36,381 nt of DNA from Flavobacterium sp. (lineage in GTDB: Bacteria > Bacteroidota > Bacteroidia > Flavobacteriales > Flavobacteriaceae). The stretch spans positions 28,191-64,571 of the forward strand of contig JAGNYR010000003.1 in assembly GCA_017984835.1 (NCBI GenBank). The letters are read 5' to 3'. The translations under genes were made by a program, and so were the position numbers. This document shows positions 25,515 to 34,104 of the stretch, piece after piece; positions within the stretch are counted from its first letter, which is position 1; the number at the start of each line of letters is the position of its first letter. The notes under the pieces are model-generated. The model was not told where the DNA came from. It saw only the letters and a program-made list of their open reading frames with translations, and made no database searches.

Positions 25515-25522
25515 TACCTTTG
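25515..25522 (+). promoter_or_regulatory. Probable -7 element for the coaX operon
   Basis: TACCTTTG matches TAnnTTTG and ends 18 nt before the coaX ATG at 25541. An in-frame ATG at 25520 lies within the element, so 25541 is the credible start. No -33 TTG is seen. Confidence 0.5.
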
Positions 25523-25540
25523 CTTTTTAATTATTGCCAA

Positions 25541-26269
25541 ATGAATTTAATCATCGATATCGGGAACTCTCAAATCAAAACCGCTGTATTTGAAGACAAT
25601 ACCCTTGTTTTGAAAGAAACGTACCCGCATTTGGATTGGGAAATTAATTTCAAAAAAAAACTAGAAACTTTTCCAAAAATCGAGCACATTGTGGTTTCGA
25701 ACGTGGGGAATATCGAAAATGAAGCCGTGAAAGGGCTGCTCACTTCCCAAAAATGGTTTGAAGTTACCCAAGCATCCCACTTTCCATTTACCAATTTGTA
25801 CAAAACGCCAAATACCTTGGGTATAGATAGAAGCGTGTTGGCAGCGGGTGCCGTATTGCAATACCCCAATAAAAACCGTATGGTCATCGATGCTGGAACC
25901 TGTATCACGTATGATTTTGTCGATGCAGAAAATCAGTACCACGGCGGTGCAATTGCTCCTGGCATTCAACTGCGATATCAGTCACTCCACCAACATACTG
26001 CAAAACTGCCTTTGCTTTCCAAGCAATATCCAGAAAAAACAACAGGAGATTCTACAGAACAAGCGATTCATTCGGGCGTTGTTCAGGGTGTATTGTTTGA
26101 AATAGAAGGGGTAATTGCCGATTATCAATCCAAATATGAAAACTTTATCATAATTTTAACGGGAGGAGACGCAGAATTTTTGGCTAAACGATTAAAAAAT
26201 ACCATATTTGCCAATCCAAATTTTCTATTAGAAAGTTTGAACCAACTTTTTCAATACAATCAAAAATGA
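25541..26269 (+). CDS. coaX: Type III pantothenate kinase
   Basis: The protein is 242 residues from the ATG at 25541 (M-N-L-I-I-D-I-G-N-S). It catalyses the first step of coenzyme A synthesis, ATP-dependent phosphorylation of pantothenate. The ASKHA-fold phosphate motif D-I-G-N-S-Q-I-K starts at Asp6. The second motif D-A-G-T-C-I-T-Y-D starts at Asp117. The segment G-G-A-I-A-P-G-I-Q-L-R and the late T-G-G-D-A-E-F-L-A are family signatures. The length is normal. The last codons overlap the next gene by 4 bp (ATGA), so the two are likely coupled. It begins a rightward run of envelope genes. Confidence 0.95.
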   Translation: MNLIIDIGNSQIKTAVFEDNTLVLKETYPHLDWEINFKKKLETFPKIEHIVVSNVGNIENEAVKGLLTSQKWFEVTQASHFPFTNLYKTPNTLGIDRSVLAAGAVLQYPNKNRMVIDAGTCITYDFVDAENQYHGGAIAPGIQLRYQSLHQHTAKLPLLSKQYPEKTTGDSTEQAIHSGVVQGVLFEIEGVIADYQSKYENFIIILTGGDAEFLAKRLKNTIFANPNFLLESLNQLFQYNQK

Positions 26270-27519
26270 TTAAAAAAATTATTTTAAGCATTTCATTGCT
26301 TATTTCGATCGCATCTTTTGCACAAGAGGGAACCGCTTCACCGTATTCTTACTATGGAATAGGCGATGTACGATTTAAAGGGACCGTTGACAGTCGAACC
26401 ATGGCAGGATTATCTGTTTTTCCAGATAGTATTCACTTAAACCTTCAAAATCCAGCGCAACTTGCAAGTCTTAAATTGATGACTTTTGGCGTGGGAGGAA
26501 CCTATACCCAATCTACTTTAAAAACCAGTACCCAAAAAAGTAATACCAAAAGAACCACTTTTGATTACTTAGCGGTAGGATTACCTGTTGGAAAAGCCGG
26601 CATTAGTTTCGGTATTGCACCATATTCTTCAGTAGGTTACAAAATTCAAAACGTTATCACCGGAGAAAACGCACGCGTTTCTCGATACAACGGATTGGGT
26701 GGGGTAAACAAAACCTTTGTAGGTGTTGGATTTTATATTGCAAAAAATTTCAGTATAGGAGCAGATATCCAATACAACTTTGGAAAAATACAAACCACAA
26801 GCATCACCTACTTAGACGGAATTCAAAACGGATCAAGAGAAGTCAATAATTCGAATGTGTCTGGGGTTACCTACAACACAGGATTTTCATACAACACGAA
26901 AGTAGCCAAAAAATTATTTTTGTTTACCTCTGGAACTTTTTCACCAGAAACTACCTTAAAACTTTCTAATTCTAGAGTGATCGACGTGGTTCAATTGCAA
27001 GCAGACGGAAGTTTTGCAACCGTAGGAGATCCTTACACCGCAGCTGTTGTAAATTCGACGATTGTAATCCCTCAAAAAGTGGCTTTCAGTGCGGGTATTG
27101 GTTTGCCTAAAAAATGGAGTTTGGGTTCTGAAGTAACTTTTCAAAACAGCAGCAAGGTATCTAATCGCTTCAATGACATCGACAATGTAACTTACGAAAA
27201 CGCAAGAAGATTTACATTAGGTGGTTTTTATATCCCAAAATACAACTCGTTTACGAACTATTGGGATAAAGTAACTTACAGAGCAGGTTTTAGATATGAA
27301 AACACAGGATTGGTCATCAACAATCAATCCATTACAGATGCAGCACTTACTTTTGGATTGGGCCTTCCGTTAGGAGGAACTTTTTCTAACGTGAACTTAG
27401 GTTTCGAATTAGGAAAAAGAGGTAAAACTACAAACAGCCTAGTACAAGAAAGTTATGGCAGTCTTTGCGTTGGTTTGGTTTTCAATGACACTTGGTTCAA
27501 AAAGAGAAAAATCAATTAA
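26266..27519 (+). CDS. Outer-membrane beta-barrel protein of unknown function
   Basis: The 417-residue protein has a signal peptide (M-I-K-K-I-I-L-S-I-S-L-L-I-S-I-A-S-F-A-Q). It shows alternating polar/hydrophobic strands rich in Gly, Tyr, Phe and Asn across its length, for example G-V-G-G-T-Y-T-Q-S-T-L and F-R-Y-E-N-T-G-L-V-I, as in FadL/porin-like barrels. An early N-P-A-Q-L-A-S-L segment resembles the N-P-A-x-L motif of FadL-type transporters. The ATG overlaps the coaX stop by 4 bp and lptC follows 27 bp later, suggesting an envelope-biogenesis operon. I do not recognise a specific function; a transport or structural outer-membrane role is inference. Confidence 0.82.
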   Translation: MIKKIILSISLLISIASFAQEGTASPYSYYGIGDVRFKGTVDSRTMAGLSVFPDSIHLNLQNPAQLASLKLMTFGVGGTYTQSTLKTSTQKSNTKRTTFDYLAVGLPVGKAGISFGIAPYSSVGYKIQNVITGENARVSRYNGLGGVNKTFVGVGFYIAKNFSIGADIQYNFGKIQTTSITYLDGIQNGSREVNNSNVSGVTYNTGFSYNTKVAKKLFLFTSGTFSPETTLKLSNSRVIDVVQLQADGSFATVGDPYTAAVVNSTIVIPQKVAFSAGIGLPKKWSLGSEVTFQNSSKVSNRFNDIDNVTYENARRFTLGGFYIPKYNSFTNYWDKVTYRAGFRYENTGLVINNQSITDAALTFGLGLPLGGTFSNVNLGFELGKRGKTTNSLVQESYGSLCVGLVFNDTWFKKRKIN

Positions 27520-27546
27520 ACTTCGTAGTTCCAACTACCCACTCGT

Positions 27547-28101
27547 ATGAAGTTATCTTTTAAATTACAGATCAAAATCGTACTCATGACAATGAGTGCT
27601 GTTGTATTTTTTTCTTGTGATGATAACTTTAAAGAAGTGCAACAATCCACTTTTGAAGAATTTGCACCAAGTGGTGAAGCCGATTCCATTCATTTAAAAT
27701 ATACCGATTCAGGTAGGATAAAATCCATTTTGATCAGTCCGAAAATGTTGGATTATGCAACGGTTAAATTTCCGTTTACCGAATTTCCAAAGGGCATCAA
27801 AGTCACTTTGTTTGATGAAAACGGAAGAAAAACTTTTGTCACTTCAAAATATGCGGTTACTTTTAAAGATACCGAATTGATCGATTTGCAAGGAAGCGTT
27901 AAAATTTCCAATGAATCAGGACAGCTTTTCGAAACAGATCAATTGTATTTTGATCAAAAATCGGAATGGTTTTATACCGAAAAAAGATATAAATTTTCAG
28001 ACCCCAAAGGCATCTCTTATGGCGAAGGGGTCGATTTTAGTAAAGACTTTAAAGTTATTAATTCCCAACGCATTTCGGGCGAAGTAGAAAACAACGATTA
28101 G
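27547..28101 (+). CDS. lptC: LPS export periplasmic protein LptC
   Basis: The 184-residue protein has an N-terminal hydrophobic segment ending in a lipobox-like V-V-F-F-S-C-D-D (Cys24). This suggests a lipoprotein form, whereas the enterobacterial type is anchored by a helix. The remainder has the beta-jellyroll character of the Lpt family, with a G-R-I-K-S-I-L-I-S-P-K-M start, A-V-T-F-K-D-T-E-L-I-D-L-Q-G-S-V-K-I and L-F-E-T-D-Q-L-Y-F-D motifs, and the closing G-E-G-V-D-F-S-K-D-F. LptC accepts lipopolysaccharide from the LptBFG transporter and passes it to LptA-type proteins. It sits between a beta-barrel gene and small membrane protein genes, all closely spaced. Confidence 0.88.
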   Translation: MKLSFKLQIKIVLMTMSAVVFFSCDDNFKEVQQSTFEEFAPSGEADSIHLKYTDSGRIKSILISPKMLDYATVKFPFTEFPKGIKVTLFDENGRKTFVTSKYAVTFKDTELIDLQGSVKISNESGQLFETDQLYFDQKSEWFYTEKRYKFSDPKGISYGEGVDFSKDFKVINSQRISGEVENND

Positions 28102-28103
28102 TT

Positions 28104-28307
28104 ATGAATTACTTGAACATCACAAAATATATTTATTTGGTAGTAGGTTGTATCATGGCCTACGATGCTTTTACTAAATGGAATGACAACACAGACAAGC
28201 CTTGGTTAAGTTTGATGCTTGCCGGTTTGGCTTTTTTTACGTTCTTTTTTAGAAGTCGTTTCAATAAAAAGTTTGAAGAAAGAAACAATTCCAAAAACGC
28301 CAAGTAG
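28104..28307 (+). CDS. Small two-helix membrane protein (hypothetical)
   Basis: The 67-residue protein has two hydrophobic segments (about residues 8-23 and 32-49), a short loop containing K-W-N-D-N-T-D-K-P-W, and a basic, Asn-rich tail (F-R-S-R-F-N-K-K-F-E-E-R-N-N). The start follows the lptC stop after 2 bp, and the next gene starts 3 bp after its own stop, so the three are translated together. No family function is recognised. Tight packing makes it a real gene rather than a chance ORF. Confidence 0.8.
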   Translation: MNYLNITKYIYLVVGCIMAYDAFTKWNDNTDKPWLSLMLAGLAFFTFFFRSRFNKKFEERNNSKNAK

Positions 28308-28310
28308 TCA

Positions 28311-29573
28311 ATGGATGTAGCAGTAATCATTGTTTGTTTACTTCTTTATTCTTTCTTTTCTGGGATGGAAATTGCGTTCGTCTCGTCCAATAAAATTTAT
28401 CTTGAAATTGAAAAAAAACAAGAAAATTTCAGCGCTCGAACCATTACCAAAATCACCCAAAACCCTTCCAAATTCAAAGCTACCCTGCTTATTGGCCATT
28501 ACCTTTCATTGGTAGTTTACGCTTTCTTGATGGGGCAGTTGGTCTCCAATTGGGTGCTTTCGATAGAACCGCAACTCACAAATGGTTCTGTTTTGTTGCT
28601 GCAAGTGCTGGTGTCAGGGGTGGTTGTTTTAATGACCACGGTTTTTATATCAAAAATCCTATTTAAAATTTATGCGAACAAACTCATCAAGTGGTTTGCT
28701 TTACCCGCTTATTTTTTCTACCAACTCTTTTCAGTATTTTCTTCTGGGTTGCTATGGGTTTCAGATAGTTTGCTGAAAAAGCTCCGAACGACGGATGACC
28801 CAGATGCTTCGTCGAATTTTAGTAAAACAGAATTGGAGCATTACATCCATGAGCAAATAGCTACCACAGCCGATGAAAACATGGATTCTGAAATTCAAAT
28901 TTTTCAAAATGCCCTCGAATTTTCTGCCGTAAAAGCAAGAGATATCATGACACCTAGAATAGAAATCGTTGCCATGGATTTGTATGATTCGGTAGCCGAT
29001 TTAAGAAGCTTATTTATCAAAACTGGGTATTCCAAAATAGTGATTTATCAAAATTCTTTGGATGACATCATTGGGTATGTGCATTCGTTCGAATTGTTCA
29101 AGAAACCCAAAACCATCAAATCGGTCATGACCCCAGTGGAGTACGTTCCCGATACGATATTGGTGAAGGATACGTTGGATATTCTCACGAAAAAAAGAAA
29201 AAGTATGGCAGTCGTACTCGATGAATATGGAGGAACTTCTGGCATACTCACAGTTGAGGATATTGTGGAGGAGCTGTTTGGAGAAATTGAAGACGAGCAT
29301 GATGAAGAGGAAACTTTGACAGAAATGCAAGTCGCCCCCGATCAATTTATGTTTTCTGCCCGATTGGATGTGGCGTATTTAAATGAAAAATACGATTTAG
29401 CGATTCCGGAAAATGATTCCTACGGTACCTTGGGCGGGTACATCGTTCACAGCACCAATGAAATTCCTGAAAAGGCAGAAATCATTCCAATCGATGGCTT
29501 CCAATTTGAAATAGTAGAAGCTACAAATACTAAAATTGAAGTGGTTAAAATGCTTGTTTTGGACCAAAAATAA
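28311..29573 (+). CDS. CNNM/DUF21-CBS-CorC domain membrane protein (hemolysin family)
   Basis: The 420-residue protein has an N-terminal CNNM (DUF21) transmembrane domain (about 1-190). It includes S-F-F-S-G-M-E-I-A-F-V-S-S-N and four hydrophobic stretches. A CBS-domain pair follows (about 205-325), with A-R-D-I-M-T-P-R, S-V-M-T-P-V-E-Y-V-P and V-V-L-D-E-Y-G-G-T-S-G-I-L-T-V-E-D-I-V-E-E-L-F-G. A C-terminal CorC_HlyC transporter-associated domain (about 340-418) closes it. Relatives are implicated in magnesium or cobalt ion transport; 'hemolysin' is a historic label. It belongs to the same tight gene run as lptC. The ion is not deducible here. Confidence 0.93.
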   Translation: MDVAVIIVCLLLYSFFSGMEIAFVSSNKIYLEIEKKQENFSARTITKITQNPSKFKATLLIGHYLSLVVYAFLMGQLVSNWVLSIEPQLTNGSVLLLQVLVSGVVVLMTTVFISKILFKIYANKLIKWFALPAYFFYQLFSVFSSGLLWVSDSLLKKLRTTDDPDASSNFSKTELEHYIHEQIATTADENMDSEIQIFQNALEFSAVKARDIMTPRIEIVAMDLYDSVADLRSLFIKTGYSKIVIYQNSLDDIIGYVHSFELFKKPKTIKSVMTPVEYVPDTILVKDTLDILTKKRKSMAVVLDEYGGTSGILTVEDIVEELFGEIEDEHDEEETLTEMQVAPDQFMFSARLDVAYLNEKYDLAIPENDSYGTLGGYIVHSTNEIPEKAEIIPIDGFQFEIVEATNTKIEVVKMLVLDQK

Positions 29574-29673
29574 AAAAATTACATTTTTTAGTGTAAAAAC
29601 TATTCATAAACTATTATTATTTCACAGATAATTGTATTTTCGCAAACTGAAATAAAATTTAACATAGATAAAA

Positions 29674-31776
29674 ATGGCAGTTTTAGCAAAAATTAGAAAT
29701 CGTTCCGCTTTATTAATAGGAATTATAGCATTCGCATTATTAGCATTTATAATTCAAGATCTTTTTTCAAATGGTTTCAAAAATCAAGCAAAAGACGTAG
29801 GAAGCGTTAATGGAAAAGATATTGTTTTTGAAGATTTTAGAGTGAAAGTTTCTAATGTAGAAAAAACACCGGGTCAAAACGGACAAACTCCTACAACCAT
29901 CCAAGCAGCTAATCAAGTTTGGAACCAAGAACTTGCAATTGCATTGATCACTGATCAATTCGAGAAAGCAGGTATCCGTACAGGTGAAAATCATTTGATT
30001 GAAGTATTCAAAAAAGATCCAAATATTGGTCAAAATCCTGCATTCTTAAATGAATTAGGAAAATTTGATTTGAAAAAATACAACGATTATTTCGCAAAAA
30101 ATCCAGAACAAAAAATGTTCTTGAAAGACAAAGAGAAAGAAGCTGAAATCAATTCTAAATTTGGAATTTACAGTACTTTGGTAAAATCGGGTATGTACAC
30201 AACCAAAGCAGACGGTAAGTTTAAATATGAAATGGAAGCAAACAAAGTGAACTTTGAATATGTTTCTGTACAATACGCTTCTATCAAAGACAGCGAAATC
30301 AAAGTGACTGATGCTGATATTTTAGATTACATGAAGAAAAACGAAAAACGTTTTAAAGCAGAAGAGTCTAGAGAAATTGAATACGTATTGATTTCTGATC
30401 AACCTTCAAAATCGGATGAAGCAGAAGTGAAAGCTAAAATCGAAGGGTTACTTGCTGGAAGTGTAGTTTACAATAAAGAAACAGGAGTTAACGATACATT
30501 ACCAAGTTTCAAAAATGCTACTAACGTAGTTGATTTTGTTGCGGCTAATTCAGATATTCCTTACGATTCTACTTATGTAACCAAACAAGATTTACCTCAA
30601 GCACATGCAGATGCATTATACAACTTGCCTGCTGGAGAAATTTATGGTCCTTACATCAATGGAAAATACTATTGTTTATCAAAAGCATTAGGTAAGCAAG
30701 CTGGAGCAAAAGCAAAAGCATCTCACATTCTTATCAGTTGGGAAGGAACACAACTTCCAAACAAAAAAGAAAAAAGAACCAAAGAACAAGCCAAAGCAAA
30801 AGCAGATGATTTGTTAGCGCAAGCAAAAGCAAATCCTGGAAACTTCATGATGTTGGCTTTGACTAATTCAGATGATTCTTCTGCACAACAAGGTGGAGAT
30901 TTAGGATATTTTGGACCGAATCAAATGGTTAAACCATTCAATGATTTCGTATTCGCAAACACAGTAGGAACCATCGGTTTGGTAGAAACTGATTTTGGAT
31001 ACCACATCATCAATGTAACTGACAAGCAAGATGCAATTCGTTTAGCAACGGTAGCTCAAAAAATTGATGCTTCTGAAGCAACTACAAATGAAGCGTATAC
31101 AAAAGCGACTCAATTTGAAATGGATGCTAACGAAAAAGATTTTGCAGCAGTAGCTAAAGCTCAAAAATTAACTGTGAATCCTGCCATCAAAGTATTTGCT
31201 ATGGACGAAGCATTTGGAATGGTTGGAAACCAAAGACAAATTGTGAAGTGGGGATTTGAAAGCGGAACTAGCGTTGGTGATATCAAACGATTTGAAGTTC
31301 CTAATGTTGGAAATGTTATCGCTCGTTTGAAAAAAATAAATGAAAAAGGATTAATGACGGTTGAAGAAGCTAAACCAATGGTTGAAATGACCATCAAAAA
31401 TAAAAAGAAAGCAGAGAAAATCATGGCTAAAATGTCAGGCACTTCTCTTGATGCTATCGCTAAAGCTAACAAAACAACCGTACAAACTGTAGAGGGTGTA
31501 ACAGTAGAAAATGCAATGTTGCCAAATCTAGGAATGGAAAGTAAAGTAGTTGGAACTGCTTTTGGAACTGCTGCAAACAAACTATCAGCACCTGTTGAAG
31601 GTTTTTCTGGAGTGTTTGTTGTAAAAACAAAAACAGTTACGAAAGCACCAAAATTGCCTAAGTACGATGATTATATCGCTAAATTGAAAGCAAATGCGGC
31701 TCAATTTTCAGGTAGAATCTTACCTGCTTTAAAAGAAAAAGCAGACATCAAAGATAATAGAGCAGATTTTTATTAA
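29674..31776 (+). CDS. Membrane-anchored peptidyl-prolyl isomerase (PpiD/SurA-like)
   Basis: The 700-residue protein has a short cytoplasmic N-terminus and one transmembrane helix (about 12-30; A-L-L-I-G-I-I-A-F-A-L-L-A-F-I-I). A SurA_N-type chaperone region follows (about 40-230). The parvulin rotamase domain (about 346-455) includes A-S-H-I-L-I-S-W, the G-G-D-L-G-Y-F-G motif and G-Y-H-I-I-N-V-T-D. A long C-terminal chaperone segment continues after it. This layout is that of PpiD foldases, which assist newly exported envelope proteins. It begins 100 bp after the CNNM gene, with a TATTTTCG near-promoter at 29635-29642, and ends at a strong bidirectional terminator. Confidence 0.93.
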   Translation: MAVLAKIRNRSALLIGIIAFALLAFIIQDLFSNGFKNQAKDVGSVNGKDIVFEDFRVKVSNVEKTPGQNGQTPTTIQAANQVWNQELAIALITDQFEKAGIRTGENHLIEVFKKDPNIGQNPAFLNELGKFDLKKYNDYFAKNPEQKMFLKDKEKEAEINSKFGIYSTLVKSGMYTTKADGKFKYEMEANKVNFEYVSVQYASIKDSEIKVTDADILDYMKKNEKRFKAEESREIEYVLISDQPSKSDEAEVKAKIEGLLAGSVVYNKETGVNDTLPSFKNATNVVDFVAANSDIPYDSTYVTKQDLPQAHADALYNLPAGEIYGPYINGKYYCLSKALGKQAGAKAKASHILISWEGTQLPNKKEKRTKEQAKAKADDLLAQAKANPGNFMMLALTNSDDSSAQQGGDLGYFGPNQMVKPFNDFVFANTVGTIGLVETDFGYHIINVTDKQDAIRLATVAQKIDASEATTNEAYTKATQFEMDANEKDFAAVAKAQKLTVNPAIKVFAMDEAFGMVGNQRQIVKWGFESGTSVGDIKRFEVPNVGNVIARLKKINEKGLMTVEEAKPMVEMTIKNKKKAEKIMAKMSGTSLDAIAKANKTTVQTVEGVTVENAMLPNLGMESKVVGTAFGTAANKLSAPVEGFSGVFVVKTKTVTKAPKLPKYDDYIAKLKANAAQFSGRILPALKEKADIKDNRADFY

Positions 31777-31791
31777 TATAAAAATTAATTC

Positions 31792-31829
31792 AAAAAAAAG
31801 TCCGAACATCATGTTCGGACTTTTTTTTT
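31792..31829. terminator. Bidirectional terminator between the foldase and GHMP kinase genes
   Basis: The stem GTCCGAAC (31800-31807) pairs with GTTCGGAC (31813-31820), extended by an A8 arm on the left and a T9 arm on the right. Both converging genes end within 20 bp. Confidence 0.93.
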
Positions 31830-31839
31830 ATCTTGTTGT

Positions 31840-32754
31840 TTATAAAATCATTTCGTGGTACGTCAGTAAAGTTGGGTATCCTTTTTCAAGAAAATACGCT
31901 GTCGGATTTTCGTTGCTAACGGCCATGATGAAGTCGCCTCCCCATGCGCCTAAACTTTTAATCACACCCTTAAAATCGGGAAACAAAGATTCTTGAATCG
32001 TTTGTTGTTCTAAAATCAAACTCATTTCAATTTCGTGCGATTGAAGCAACGCGCAAAATTGTTCCAAGGTATCGCTAGCAAGGATTTTTTTTGTGAGCTC
32101 ACTCATGAAGGGAACTTGCTGTTGGATATCATCCAATCGGTTAAAATATGCCGCTATGGCCGATTTGCTGCTTTGTTTTTTATTCAAATACACAAAGTAG
32201 ATTTGATTCGCAAAAGAAGGCGCAAAGGGCACAATGTCTACTTTGGGTTGGTTGTCTACTAATTGGTATAAAATAGCTGCGTTATTTTGCGCGCAAGCCA
32301 AATCATAACCACTTCCCCCAAAACTATTTTTCAAGAGCGTATAGGCATCTATGGAGAGCCAATTGGCAATATTGTTGATTAAGGTAGAAGACGTTCCCAA
32401 GCCCCAATTTTTAGGAAAAGTAAGATGGGTAGCAATAGAATACCCATTTGAATTCAAAATGAAGTCGGAGTTGAGCAAAAAAGCTTCGTGTAAGATTTCA
32501 ACCAACGTATTTCTTATGGTCGTCGTTTCATCGGTAAGTTCCTTCTTCTGGATGCTTTCAAATGGTATAAAAGAGGAAAACCAACAGGTTCCGTCTGCAT
32601 CATAGCTGGTCCAATTAATTCCGTTGTTATCGGTCGTTTCCACGGTCAATTTTTGTCCAAATTTGGTAGGCAAAGCAAGCGCAATGGCTCCGTCAAGTAC
32701 TACATACTCAGCCGTAATTAAAAGTTTCCCATTACTATAAAACTGTTGCTTCAT
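31840..32754 (-). CDS. GHMP kinase, GYDIA-type; candidate phosphomevalonate kinase
   Basis: The 304-residue cytoplasmic kinase has the N-terminal G-K-L-L-I-T-A-E-Y-V-V-L-D-G-A motif and the ATP loop N-W-G-L-G-T-S-S-T-L. It also has G-G-S-G-Y-D-L-A-C-A, a Leu variant of the 'GYDIA' signature that names a Bacteroidota GHMP kinase group. Its start overlaps the HMG-CoA reductase stop by 4 bp (ATGA), implying coupled translation. With HMG-CoA reductase beside it, and mevalonate kinase and mvaD elsewhere in this window, the missing pathway step is phosphorylation of 5-phosphomevalonate. That makes phosphomevalonate kinase the natural guess. The substrate is inferred from context only. Confidence 0.88.
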   Translation of the reverse strand: MKQQFYSNGKLLITAEYVVLDGAIALALPTKFGQKLTVETTDNNGINWTSYDADGTCWFSSFIPFESIQKKELTDETTTIRNTLVEILHEAFLLNSDFILNSNGYSIATHLTFPKNWGLGTSSTLINNIANWLSIDAYTLLKNSFGGSGYDLACAQNNAAILYQLVDNQPKVDIVPFAPSFANQIYFVYLNKKQSSKSAIAAYFNRLDDIQQQVPFMSELTKKILASDTLEQFCALLQSHEIEMSLILEQQTIQESLFPDFKGVIKSLGAWGGDFIMAVSNENPTAYFLEKGYPTLLTYHEMIL

Positions 32755-34070
32755 GAGGCTCTTATTTTTTCAATGCATTCTACTACCGCTGCATGTGTAA
32801 TGGGCTGGTTGTCAAAATGTTTTGAGATGATCGCGCGCTCTTCTTTCGTTACTTGAAATTGGTTCAAGATGTTTTTTAAATGCATTTTCATGTGTCCGGC
32901 CTGAATTCCAGTGGTAGTCAACGATCGAAGTGCTGCAAAATTTTGCGCCAATCCAGCCACAGCTACAATTTGCATCAATTCTTCGGCAGACGGATTTTGC
33001 AACAATGCTAATGAAAATTTCACCATCGGATGCAAAGAGGTCAATCCTCCCACAGTTCCCAATGCCAAAGGCACATCCAGCCAAAAAGTAAAAATTCCAT
33101 TTTCTATTTTCACGTGTGACAAGCTCGAATAACTACCCGATTTGCCTGCATAAGCATGCACGCCAGCTTCGATTGCTCGAAAATCATTACCCGTAGCAAG
33201 TACCACCGCATCAATACCATTCATGATACCTTTGTTGTGTGTCACTGCACGGTAGGGTTCTATTTCTGCAATTTTTACCGCAGTGGCAAATTTAGTGGCA
33301 AATTCTAGACCCTCTCCATTATTTGAATCCGTTAATTGGTCCACCGGACAAGAAACTTCGGCTCTTACAATGCAATTAGGTACGTAATTGCTCAAGATGC
33401 TCATGATGATCTGGATGTTTTTTTCATCCGATGAAAAGGCATCATGGTTATGAGCTTGGGTCTCCAAGGTTTTGGCAAATTGCTCCAAACAAGAGTTAAT
33501 GAAATTTGCTCCCATGCTGTCCTTTGTGTTGAACGTAGCGTGCAGTTGAAAGTAATGATCAATTTCTGAGGTTTTATCACGCAGTTCAATACCTACGATT
33601 CCACCACCACGTTTTTCCATGTTTTTGGTGATTTCAGCAGTATCCTCATAAAAGCATGGGCGAATGGTTTCAATAAATTGATGCAGCTTCTCTACCTTTC
33701 CTTTGAATAAAAAATGTACTTGGCCTACTTTTTCGGTATTGATGATGGTGGTTTTAAATCCGCCACGATCTCCCCAAAATTTTGCTGCTTTGGATGCAGC
33801 CGCCACGACTGAACTTTCTTCGATCACCATCGGAATCGTATAGCTTTTTCCGTTGATGATGAAATTTGGTGCAACCCCATAGGGAAGATAAAAGTTACTG
33901 ATTGCATTTTCAATAAACTCATCATGGAGCTTTTGTAATGCATCGTCTGTATTGAAGTATTTTAAAAGATTTGCTTTTGCTTCACTTGGATTCGAAAAGT
34001 ACGTCGAAGTAATCCAATTTATTTTTTCTTCTTTAGAAAGTTTTGAAAATCCAGAAACGGCCTTATTCAT
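32751..34070 (-). CDS. mvaA: Hydroxymethylglutaryl-CoA reductase, class II
   Basis: The 439-residue enzyme makes mevalonate from HMG-CoA. It has the class II ('degradative' type) layout without a membrane anchor. Visible motifs are G-V-A-P-N-F (65-70), the E-E-S-S-V-V-A-A-A-S glutamate motif (84-93), D-S-M-G-A-N-F, H-N-K-G-I-M-N-G-I-D-A with the catalytic Lys, A-T-G-N-D-F-R-A-I-E-A-G, L-G-T-V-G-G and the C-terminal A-G-H-M-K-M-H with the catalytic His. Although its class is called degradative, the adjacent GHMP kinase and the mvaD/mevalonate kinase genes show a biosynthetic role. A TATCTTTG element on the minus strand lies 26 nt upstream. Confidence 0.95.
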   Translation of the reverse strand: MNKAVSGFSKLSKEEKINWITSTYFSNPSEAKANLLKYFNTDDALQKLHDEFIENAISNFYLPYGVAPNFIINGKSYTIPMVIEESSVVAAASKAAKFWGDRGGFKTTIINTEKVGQVHFLFKGKVEKLHQFIETIRPCFYEDTAEITKNMEKRGGGIVGIELRDKTSEIDHYFQLHATFNTKDSMGANFINSCLEQFAKTLETQAHNHDAFSSDEKNIQIIMSILSNYVPNCIVRAEVSCPVDQLTDSNNGEGLEFATKFATAVKIAEIEPYRAVTHNKGIMNGIDAVVLATGNDFRAIEAGVHAYAGKSGSYSSLSHVKIENGIFTFWLDVPLALGTVGGLTSLHPMVKFSLALLQNPSAEELMQIVAVAGLAQNFAALRSLTTTGIQAGHMKMHLKNILNQFQVTKEERAIISKHFDNQPITHAAVVECIEKIRAS

Positions 34071-34096
34071 GCGCTATTATTTTTTTCTTTAAGTTA

Positions 34097-34104
34097 CAAA
34101 GATA
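34097..34104 (-). promoter_or_regulatory. Probable -7 element for the HMG-CoA reductase operon
   Basis: TATCTTTG on the minus strand is identical to the element upstream of mvaD and matches TAnnTTTG. It lies 26 nt before the ATG. No TTG lies at the usual -33 distance. Confidence 0.5.
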
